In this document: piece after piece, positions 1 to 5,682 of the stretch
Layout of the letters: each line of letters opens with the position of its first letter
Numbering within the stretch: the first letter of the stretch is position 1
Assembly: GCA_937915285.1 (NCBI GenBank)
Contig: CALDNG010000133.1
Location: 1-6,487 of the forward strand
Direction of reading: 5' to 3'
Length of the DNA: 6,487 nucleotides
Source: an uncultured Desulfomonile sp.
Lineage (GTDB): Bacteria; Desulfobacterota; Desulfomonilia; Desulfomonilales; Desulfomonilaceae
Notes under the pieces: model-generated
Told to the model about the DNA's origin: nothing
The model's database searches: none
The model's input: the letters and a program-made list of their open reading frames with translations, nothing else
Program-made: the position numbers and the translations under genes

Positions 1-1
1 A

Positions 2-238
2 ACCGAGCCTGGGAAGCAGCTTGACAAAGCGATTGAGATAGCCTCAAAAATAGCGTCTCAGGCTCCATTGGCGGTCAGGGCCACCCTGGCCTTGGCAAGA
101 TCAGCGGCCAATGAGGGTTTTCAAAGCGGGGTGCGGGACATTGCGCCGCAACTACTCAGCATAATGAAATCCGAAGATGCGGCCGAAGGCGTCATGTCTT
201 TCATAGAACGACGTTCGGCCAACTTCAGGGGGAAATAA
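2..238 (+). CDS. Enoyl-CoA hydratase/isomerase (crotonase) family protein, C-terminal part
   Basis: The last 78 codons of a gene that begins left of the window and ends with TAA at 236-238. The readable protein has the typical crotonase C-terminal trimerisation region: an amphipathic helix reading 'IASQAPLAVRATLALAR', then 'SEDAAEGVMSFIERR' and a closing 'ANFRGK'. The pattern 'APLAVRATL...SEDAxEGVxxFxERRxxxFxGK' is characteristic of enoyl-CoA hydratases and related enzymes that hydrate or isomerise acyl-CoA thioesters in the cytoplasm. The catalytic glutamates and oxyanion-hole residues lie in the missing N-terminal part, so the exact reaction (hydratase, isomerase, ring-opening enzyme) cannot be told. 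The gene points towards the acyl-CoA ligase gene on the other strand (71-base gap). It is therefore not in the same transcript, but it shares the acyl-CoA theme. Confidence 0.85.
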   Translation, partial: TEPGKQLDKAIEIASKIASQAPLAVRATLALARSAANEGFQSGVRDIAPQLLSIMKSEDAAEGVMSFIERRSANFRGK

Positions 239-256
239 AACACAAGCCACATTGTG
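233..256 (-). terminator. Possible weak terminator at the convergent gene ends
   Basis: Read on the - strand, CACAA (256-252), a 6-base loop and TTGTG (245-241) form a 5-bp stem followed directly by TTTTATTT (240-233). It lies about 54 bases past the stop of the acyl-CoA ligase gene, where the - strand operon should end. The stem is short and AT-rich, so this is a weak candidate. The same stem on the + strand is followed by an imperfect AT-rich stretch (GAATATATTTTA), so it could act in both directions. The rest of the 239-309 gap shows nothing else I can name. Confidence 0.3.
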
Positions 257-309
257 GAATATATTTTACGGACATGCTTTCCACGTGAGAGTCATCATCT
301 TGCCGGATT

Positions 310-1947
310 TCAGGTTTCCAGTCGCTTGCGTTCCTCGCTCCTGATTTCCCGACGCAGGAGCTTGCCGACTTTTGACTTGGGAAGCATGTCCCTGAATTCG
401 ATGTAATTCGGCACCTTGTAATCCACTAGGCGCTTGCGGCACCATTTTATGAGGTCATAGCCGGAGATTCCCTTGACATCGCTTTTTAAGACGACAAAGG
501 CCTTTATTCTCTCGCCAACCTTCTTGTCAGGTATTCCAACAACACAGGATTCAACCACCGAAGGATGTTCCTGTAGGACGGCTTCAACTTCAGAAGCGGA
601 TATACGATAGCCCTTGCTCTTGATGACATCCACAGTCCGGTCAACAAAATAGAAATACCCTTCGGAGTCCGACTTCACTATGTCGCCGGTCCTGTAAAAG
701 AGCTTTCCACCTATTTCCACAAAGGCCTGGGCAGTCTCCTCAGGTTTGTTGAAATAAGCTCTAACCATTCTTTCGGAGTGAACCAGCAATTCCCCCGGCT
801 CGCCGAGCGGTAAAGGTTCAGTGCCATCAAGTTCAGTGATCAGAACATCCTTGCTTGGCAACAATTTTCCCATGGTCATCGGGGGTATCTGCCTGTCCGT
901 AGGGGCCATACAGACGCCGCCACAGGTTTCGGTAGCCCCATAGCCCTGATAAATCTGTTTGTGGAATTTTCTGTCCCAACGTGCGCCTATTTCCTGAGGC
1001 AGGACATCTGCGGCAGAGAAACAGTATTTAAGGGAAGACAAATCATACTGGTCAGCGCGATCATGATCGAGGATCATCCTGTATAGGGCCGGCACTCCGA
1101 TTAGGCTGGTAGCCTTATTGCGCTGAATCGAGTCGAACATCGCGTCCAGATTGACCTTTGGATGAAGAATGAGGGTTCCACCACCGATGACCACAGTTGA
1201 CAGGCTGCAGGTCTGACCGGCAATGTGAAACAGTGGAGCGCCTCCCATGATCACGTCCTTGTCCTTAGGGAACAGGGGATCTCTAACTCCGAGTTGTTCG
1301 TCTGAAGATTCGAGGAACAGACCGTGCGAAATAGGCACCCCTTTGGGGTGTTTTGTGGTTCCACCCGTGTATATGATCTCGGCAATATCAGTCTCGTTCA
1401 GATCCGGTAAGGGGGCAGGCGTTCCTCCCAGGGAGATCACGTTATTTAGCGGCATGACCATATCAGACTTTTCGATCGTGCCTTTGGGAACCTTATCCGC
1501 CAGAAAACCAAAAGCCTTTTTCCAGAGAGGCAGTAGGTCAACTACATTGGTGACTATAACCTTTTGCAGTTGGGACTCAGAAATGATCTGTTTTACGTAA
1601 CCAAAGTTCCTGTCCGAGCAGATGATGATTTTGGCTTCAGTGTCGTTGGCCACATACTTTAGGTCTGGCACGGTGTAGATTGGAGTTATGGGTATTATAA
1701 TAGCTCCTAACCTCTGGGCTGACAGCCATGACAGAACCAACTGAATGGAATTGGGTATATACATCATGATTCTGTCGTTTTTCTTGATCCCGAGGTGAGC
1801 AAGACCGCCGGCAAACTTTTCTACGAGGTCCAGAAGCCTCTTGTAGGAATACTTTGTGCCCAAATATTCAACTGCGGTGTTATCCGGGTACCTGGAGGTG
1901 ATGGCTGAAAAAGACTCAAAAATAGTCCCGTATTTGAGATCCGGCAT
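310..1947 (-). CDS. AMP-forming acyl-CoA ligase (fatty-acid/carboxylate CoA synthetase, FadD-like)
   Basis: A complete 545-residue ANL-superfamily enzyme, predicted to activate a carboxylic acid with ATP to an acyl-adenylate and then transfer it to CoA. Visible motifs in order: phosphate-binding loop YTGGTTKHPKGV (193-204); 'PLFHIAG' (238-244); 'YQGYGATET' (333-341) with the conserved T339/E340; 'YRTGD' (418-422) with the ribose-binding Asp; the hinge and C-domain start 'VDRTVDVIKSKGYRIS' (435-450); and the C-terminal 'LPKSKVGKLLRRE' (522-534) with the expected catalytic lysine K529. Length and layout fit long/medium-chain fatty-acid CoA ligases, but chain or ring specificity cannot be read from sequence. 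The P-loop is unusual: glycine replaces the common serine at 195, and lysine replaces the normally conserved glycine at 199. The start is ATG, with AAGGAG (1965-1960) 12 bases upstream overlapping the livF stop. It lies 17 bases after livF, so it is very probably co-transcribed with the transporter. Confidence 0.92.
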   Translation of the reverse strand: MPDLKYGTIFESFSAITSRYPDNTAVEYLGTKYSYKRLLDLVEKFAGGLAHLGIKKNDRIMMYIPNSIQLVLSWLSAQRLGAIIIPITPIYTVPDLKYVANDTEAKIIICSDRNFGYVKQIISESQLQKVIVTNVVDLLPLWKKAFGFLADKVPKGTIEKSDMVMPLNNVISLGGTPAPLPDLNETDIAEIIYTGGTTKHPKGVPISHGLFLESSDEQLGVRDPLFPKDKDVIMGGAPLFHIAGQTCSLSTVVIGGGTLILHPKVNLDAMFDSIQRNKATSLIGVPALYRMILDHDRADQYDLSSLKYCFSAADVLPQEIGARWDRKFHKQIYQGYGATETCGGVCMAPTDRQIPPMTMGKLLPSKDVLITELDGTEPLPLGEPGELLVHSERMVRAYFNKPEETAQAFVEIGGKLFYRTGDIVKSDSEGYFYFVDRTVDVIKSKGYRISASEVEAVLQEHPSVVESCVVGIPDKKVGERIKAFVVLKSDVKGISGYDLIKWCRKRLVDYKVPNYIEFRDMLPKSKVGKLLRREIRSEERKRLET

Positions 1948-1959
1948 TTTAGGTGATGT

Positions 1960-1966
1960 CTCCTTT
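1960..1966 (-). promoter_or_regulatory. Ribosome binding site of the acyl-CoA ligase gene, overlapping the livF stop
   Basis: On the - strand AAAGGAG (1966-1960) overlaps the last two bases of the livF TAA stop (1967-1965). It sits 12 bases before the ligase ATG at 1947, a longer spacing than the usual 5-9. The overlap suggests translational coupling between the transporter ATPase and the ligase. Confidence 0.6.
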
Positions 1967-2711
1967 AAACCCCGAAATAAGCGGCTTTGACTTCTGGATT
2001 CTCCATGAGTTCCAGTCCCGGGCCGTCCAGACTTAGCATTCCATTCTCCACCACATATCCATGATCAATTACCGGTAAAATGGGTCTGGCAAATTGCTCT
2101 GTAACAACTATGGTGAGCCCGGCCTCTTTCCTGATCTTGAGTATGGCGTCCACCAGTGTCTTCTGCATGATCGGACTTAGCCCCAGGAGGGGTTCATCCA
2201 GCAGCAACAGCTTGGGCTTTACCATCAGGGCCATGCCTATTGTCAACATCTGTTGCTCTCCACCACTGAGGAATCCTGCTTTGCGGGTTTTTAGCCTTAG
2301 CAGGGTCGGGAAAAGATCAAAAACGTATTCTATGGTGGAGGAGACTTCGGAACGTTTTCTAAGGTATCCGGCAATCCTTAAATTCTCTACAAGGTCGGAC
2401 TCGGGAAATATCGGGTGTCGTTCACGGCACAGAACCAGGCCTTCCTTAACCCGCTCGCTCGGATGGAGTTCGGTGATGTCCTTTCCATCGAAAACGATTT
2501 TTCCATACAGCGTTATCCTCTCGCCACCCTTGCGCTGCTCCTTGATCTTCGTGTCAATAATCAGTCCGGAGACAGTGTTCATAAGGGTAGTCTTACCGGC
2601 GCTGTTTGAACCGATAACGGCTACTATCTGCCCCTTCTCGACTTTCATGCTAAAATCATTCAGCGCCAGGGCGTTCTCATAGAAGACCATGAGGTTGGAT
2701 ATTTGAAGCAT
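1965..2711 (-). CDS. livF: Branched-chain-type ABC transporter ATP-binding protein, LivF-like
   Basis: A 248-residue cytoplasmic ATPase subunit of a HAAT-family importer; it is expected to pair with LivG under the permeases. Visible: Walker A GSNSAGKTT (34-42; Ser at 37 where Gly is usual), ABC signature LSGGEQQM (148-155), Walker B LLLLDEP (168-174) and D-loop 'LGLSP' (176-180). At the H-loop position it has Gln (Q206, 'VVTEQ'), which is usual for LivF. The C-terminus 'NPEVKAAYFGV' is the standard LivF ending. Two departures from E. coli LivF (recalled, 237 aa) are visible. About 12-13 extra residues, rich in Lys/Glu/Gly, follow the first helix (51-69). The usual 'VPEGRR' Q-loop region reads 'LCRERHPIF' (94-102). 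ATG start with AGGGA (2721-2717) five bases upstream. It lies 70 bases after livG and 17 before the ligase gene. The symbol reflects family membership, not a proven amino-acid substrate. Confidence 0.92.
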   Translation of the reverse strand: MLQISNLMVFYENALALNDFSMKVEKGQIVAVIGSNSAGKTTLMNTVSGLIIDTKIKEQRKGGERITLYGKIVFDGKDITELHPSERVKEGLVLCRERHPIFPESDLVENLRIAGYLRKRSEVSSTIEYVFDLFPTLLRLKTRKAGFLSGGEQQMLTIGMALMVKPKLLLLDEPLLGLSPIMQKTLVDAILKIRKEAGLTIVVTEQFARPILPVIDHGYVVENGMLSLDGPGLELMENPEVKAAYFGV

Positions 2712-2739
2712 TTGTTTCCCTGAATTCGACGCCTTGAAT

Positions 2740-2756
2740 TTTTGTTCGTAACAAAA
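2740..2756. repeat. Perfect inverted repeat in the livG-livF gap
   Basis: TTTTGTT (2740-2746), CGT, AACAAAA (2750-2756) is a perfect 7-bp inverted repeat with a 3-base spacer, inside the 70-base gap between livG and livF. As RNA it would be a weak AU-rich hairpin. As DNA it has the shape of a small palindromic protein site, but no -10/-35 pair is evident next to it. No function can be assigned. Confidence 0.35.
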
Positions 2757-2781
2757 TGGCAGTAATCAAATTTTTCTGGTG

Positions 2782-3555
2782 TCAATCTTCCGTGCCCAGA
2801 TAGGCGTGTTTGACATCGTCACTTTCCATAACCTCAGCCGGTTTGCCGTCAGCGATGACCTGCCCGAAGTTGAGGACCAGAACCCTGTCGGCTATCCTGA
2901 ACAACTCCCGCAAACGGTGCTCGATCATGATGATGGTCTTGCCTTCCATCATCATCTTCTCGATTATCGGAACGATGCTTGCCAACTCAGCAATACTGAG
3001 CCCTGAAAAAAGCTCGTCAAGAATAATCAGGTCCGCTCTCAATGCCAGGCATTTAGCCAGTTCGAGTCTCTTGAGATATCCATGCGGCAGACTGCCTGCA
3101 GCTTTGAACGTAACTGACGAGTCCCTCTCAAACCCTACATCCTCCAGTAGGTCCTTGGCCACGGAATCCCTGTCGCCGTAGCGACCTCCGGAGAGCCCTC
3201 TGACCCTCGGCGAAAACAGGGGTATCACGATGTTCTTGAAGGCCGGCAAATCGGCAAAAGGTTTGGCCATCTGGAATGTTCGTGCAATCCCCAGACGAGC
3301 TATCCGGTATGGCATCAAACCTGTTATGTTTTTTCCCCTGTATTCGACACGGCCTCCTGATGGTTTGACAAAACCGGTTATGAGATTCACCAGCGTTGTC
3401 TTGCCCGAACCGTTCGGACCTATTAATCCGAGAAGCTCACCCTGATGAAGATCAAAATCAACCTCTATGACCGCCCTGACCCCACCGAAATTCTTGCTGA
3501 GGCCCCGGACTTTCAGAAGGAGTTCACCTTTTTGTATCCCCGTTGTTCCTGACAT
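2782..3555 (-). CDS. livG: Branched-chain-type ABC transporter ATP-binding protein, LivG-like
   Basis: A 257-residue ATPase subunit, partner of LivF. Walker A is canonical, GPNGSGKTT (46-54), and the Q-loop is 'ARTFQ' with Q95, the standard LivG pattern. The H-loop is 'IEHRL' with H213, and the C-terminus 'VKHAYLGTED' is LivG-like. The ABC signature is non-consensus: LPHGYLKRLELA (156-167), where E. coli LivG, as I recall it, has 'LAYGDQRRLEIA' and most ABC proteins have LSGGQ. Walker B runs LIILDEL (176-182), so Leu replaces the usual Pro after the catalytic Glu E181, and the following stretch reads 'FSGLS' rather than 'AAGLN'. ATG start; the nearest Shine-Dalgarno-like sequence (AAGGA, 3575-3571) is 15 bases upstream, longer than usual, so the start is likely but not certain. 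It lies between livM (63-base gap) and livF. Confidence 0.92.
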   Translation of the reverse strand: MSGTTGIQKGELLLKVRGLSKNFGGVRAVIEVDFDLHQGELLGLIGPNGSGKTTLVNLITGFVKPSGGRVEYRGKNITGLMPYRIARLGIARTFQMAKPFADLPAFKNIVIPLFSPRVRGLSGGRYGDRDSVAKDLLEDVGFERDSSVTFKAAGSLPHGYLKRLELAKCLALRADLIILDELFSGLSIAELASIVPIIEKMMMEGKTIIMIEHRLRELFRIADRVLVLNFGQVIADGKPAEVMESDDVKHAYLGTED

Positions 3556-3618
3556 GAATTACAACCAGTTTCCTTTTGGCTCGTTATAATTTTTTGGAAA
3601 TAGCCATTATGAAGCCTG

Positions 3619-4647
3619 TCAGTTTTCCACTTCCGCCCATCTCTCAAACTGCTGGTATTTCCTCTGCACGTAGTGGAATATGCCTTCAGGGATAGCCACT
3701 ATGAATACGACCAGGGAGACGGCATAAATAACTGTTCTTAAGCCCCCAATACCCCTAAGGGCTTCCGACAGGGGCACAAGGATGAAAGCGCCCAGGAGCG
3801 AACCCGCAAAAGTTCCCATTCCACCCACCACTGCGGAAGCCAGGGGCAGAATCGAATAGTCCAGAGCAAAAACCGGCATACCTACAAAACTGTAGACATG
3901 AGTCATAAACGCTCCGCAGAACGCCCCTATCGAGCCGGTTATGAACAATGCCTGCGCCTTCATCCAGTAAATGTTGATACCACCGCTCATGACCGCTCTA
4001 TCATTGTTCTTTATTGCGGTTAGCACCAGTCCATAATCGGTGGTTACAAGCCGGCGTAACCCGAAAAATACCAATAGCAGAGCTATTACAATTAGATAGC
4101 ATTCGATCCATATGTTGGGGAAAGACTTTAGTCCCGTCAAACCCTCCGTCCCTCCGAACCAGCCGGTGGCCTCGATCGTCCTTTCAAACATCAAGGGCAG
4201 GACCAGTGTCACCATGGAGAAATAAACGCCTCTGAGCCTGAGCACCGGCAACAACAGAATAGCGCTCAGCAAGCCTCCAACCAGGGTGGCCAGCGGTATT
4301 GTTGTCCAGATCGGAAGAGCGAAACGAATATCCAGGTAACCGGCCAAATATGCGCCAATCCCAAAGAAAAGGGCTTGTCCTAATGACACCATGCCAACAG
4401 TCACAAGGAAGTCCCAACTCAGAGCCAGGATGGCAAAAACCGAGGTAGTAATGAGCACCTTTTGCCAGTAGAGGGGTAGTATCAGAGGTAGCGCCAGCAG
4501 CAGAATAACCGGCGCAACAGGTGGAACAGAGACGTAAAGAAACTCTCTGTAAGAAGTGAGAGCGAAAATATCATCTGATCTCACCTTGATTCCACGGTCT
4601 ATGCGTTCTCTTCGTTTGTGTTTCACATTACCGCCATGTAAAGCCAT
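3619..4647 (-). CDS. livM: Branched-chain-type ABC transporter permease, LivM-like
   Basis: A 342-residue inner-membrane permease, the second membrane subunit of the HAAT importer. Hydrophobic stretches at roughly 42-62, 64-86, 115-137, 140-155, 182-197, 230-252, 264-290 and 303-322 predict about eight or more helices. Family hallmarks: 'SLGQALFFGIGAYLAGYL' (88-105), 'GWFGGTEGLTGL' (162-173), the coupling-helix segment 'YGLVLTAIKNNDRAV' (205-219) that contacts the ATPases, and 'GGMGTFAGSLLGA' (275-287). The N-terminus has a charged, basic stretch of about 38 residues before the first helix. No good Shine-Dalgarno precedes the ATG at 4647. In-frame GTG codons at residue 8 (4626) and residue 22 (4584) are alternative starts, so the N-terminal end is uncertain. 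It lies 53 bases after livH. Confidence 0.9.
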   Translation of the reverse strand: MALHGGNVKHKRRERIDRGIKVRSDDIFALTSYREFLYVSVPPVAPVILLLALPLILPLYWQKVLITTSVFAILALSWDFLVTVGMVSLGQALFFGIGAYLAGYLDIRFALPIWTTIPLATLVGGLLSAILLLPVLRLRGVYFSMVTLVLPLMFERTIEATGWFGGTEGLTGLKSFPNIWIECYLIVIALLLVFFGLRRLVTTDYGLVLTAIKNNDRAVMSGGINIYWMKAQALFITGSIGAFCGAFMTHVYSFVGMPVFALDYSILPLASAVVGGMGTFAGSLLGAFILVPLSEALRGIGGLRTVIYAVSLVVFIVAIPEGIFHYVQRKYQQFERWAEVEN

Positions 4648-4700
4648 AACAATGGCTGATTATTATGAAGACAGGTTTGGACGATCAGGAGTCCCCGTCG

Positions 4701-5573
4701 TCATATACGCTCTTCAAGTTCTTTCTGTTTTCCAAAAAGTCCGGACGGTTTCACCAGCAGGATGATGAGAATTGCGACCAGCGAGACAATCATTTTCCAG
4801 TGAGGCCCAGAGAATGCGTCGGTTATCATCTGGGCGTAACCGATCATGAATGAGGCTACTATGACACCGACCGTGCTCCCCAACCCACCAATGATACATA
4901 CTGCCATGGCGTTGATAAGGACGTCGTACCCCTCATTTACCGAGATAGTGCCCCTGGGCAGGATCAGTATCGCCGCAATTGCGGCAAGGCCAGACCCGAA
5001 CGCAACACTGAGACCGGCTACCCTGTCAGAGTTGATCCCCAGGGACAACGCCGTCTGCTCATCCTGGGCTATACCCCTGAAGGCAAGCCCGGTTTTCGTG
5101 TAACGGGTGAACAAATAAAGTCCCAGGGCAAGGCTGATACCTATCCCAACGATCCACAACCTCTGATGATCTATATAGGTGTCGCCGATCATCAGACTTC
5201 CATCGGTAAAAACAGGGAGGGTATACTCAAATCCAGTGAAGCCGAGGTATCTGAACAGTTCCAGGATAGCCAACCCGACACCGAATGTCGCAATGACCTC
5301 TGAAATAACCATTCCGCGAACCCTCAGGAGGACCAGCCTGTAGAGAGCCAATCCAAAGAGGGCAGTGAATATGACGGCAAGAATGGCAGCTACTGGAAAC
5401 GGTAATCCGATCAGGTTTATCATGATCCATACAGCATAGCCCGCCATGATGTACATGGCGCCATAGGCAAAGTTTGAAACCCCGCTGATACCGAAAGTCA
5501 GACTGAAACCAAGGGCTATCAAAGCCAGGATGATACTGTTAATGAAACCATAGATTATAGTGACTTCCAGCAT
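4701..5573 (-). CDS. livH: Branched-chain-type ABC transporter permease, LivH-like
   Basis: A 290-residue inner-membrane permease, the first membrane subunit of the importer. Hydrophobic segments at about 7-29, 34-54, 58-82, 90-110, 138-156, 185-205, 215-250 and 260-274 fit the eight-or-so helices of LivH. Hallmarks: 'GFSLTFGISGVSNFAYGAMYIMAGY' spread over 22-46, the coupling-helix region 'TGLAFRGIAQDEQTALSLGI' (161-180), 'GGLGSTVGVIVASFMIG' (229-245) and the ending 'LLVKPSGLFGK' (272-282). I chose ATG 5573 because GAGGGG (5586-5581) sits 7 bases before it. The frame stays open to a GTG at 5588, but that codon overlaps this ribosome binding site and would add only five residues. The gene is separated from the binding-protein gene by 110 bases holding a strong hairpin. 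Confidence 0.92.
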   Translation of the reverse strand: MLEVTIIYGFINSIILALIALGFSLTFGISGVSNFAYGAMYIMAGYAVWIMINLIGLPFPVAAILAVIFTALFGLALYRLVLLRVRGMVISEVIATFGVGLAILELFRYLGFTGFEYTLPVFTDGSLMIGDTYIDHQRLWIVGIGISLALGLYLFTRYTKTGLAFRGIAQDEQTALSLGINSDRVAGLSVAFGSGLAAIAAILILPRGTISVNEGYDVLINAMAVCIIGGLGSTVGVIVASFMIGYAQMITDAFSGPHWKMIVSLVAILIILLVKPSGLFGKQKELEERI

Positions 5574-5580
5574 GCGAAAT

Positions 5581-5593
5581 CCCCTCACAAGGG
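5581..5593 (-). promoter_or_regulatory. livH ribosome binding site, partly inside a small hairpin
   Basis: GAGGGG (5586-5581 on the - strand) is the best Shine-Dalgarno for livH, 7 bases before the ATG, and it decides the start. The mRNA can fold CCCT (5593-5590), loop TGTG, AGGG (5585-5582), which would cover most of the Shine-Dalgarno. With only four base pairs, this structure is weak and may have no effect. Confidence 0.5.
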
Positions 5594-5615
5594 CTTTTTT
5601 TTGATTTTGAATTCA

Positions 5616-5642
5616 GGCGCCACTTCGAAAAAAAGCGGCGCC
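5616..5642 (-). other. Intergenic RNA hairpin between the binding-protein gene and livH
   Basis: On the - strand, GGCGCCGCTT (5642-5633), a 7-base loop TTTTTCG and AAGTGGCGCC (5625-5616) form a 10-bp stem including one G-U pair. It begins 40 bases after the binding-protein stop. No run of T follows it (the next bases are TGAATTCAAAATC and then eight A), so it does not look like a standard intrinsic terminator. The likely role (inference) is to protect the 3' end of the binding-protein message, or to attenuate transcription, so that the binding protein is made in excess over the membrane subunits. This is a common arrangement in ABC importer operons. The remaining bases of this gap show nothing else beyond the livH ribosome binding site. 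Confidence 0.6.
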
Positions 5643-5682
5643 GTGAAATCAATTGTTGAGTCGGAAAATGCCAAACATGAAA

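Noticed and set aside
239..309. A promoter or small RNA in the convergent gap
   Set aside because: Both flanking genes end here, and I see no convincing -10/-35 pair or stable structure beyond the weak hairpin.
1247..1600. A 117-codon open frame on the + strand opposite the acyl-CoA ligase
   Set aside because: It is antisense to the conserved AMP-binding core, has no recognisable domain, and is explained by the coding strand.
2080..2682. A 200-codon open frame on the + strand opposite livF
   Set aside because: It lies wholly antisense to a clear ABC ATPase with intact motifs; its translation is Ser/Pro/Arg-rich and resembles no family. It is a shadow frame.
5574..5588. GTG at 5588 as the livH start
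   Set aside because: It overlaps the Shine-Dalgarno that serves the ATG at 5573, and LivH proteins normally begin close to the first helix, as the ATG form does.
5582..5602. CCCT-CACA-AGGG followed by eight T on the + strand, resembling an intrinsic terminator
   Set aside because: The stem is only 4 bp and no + strand gene runs into it; the T run is simply the A-rich leader of livH on the coding strand.
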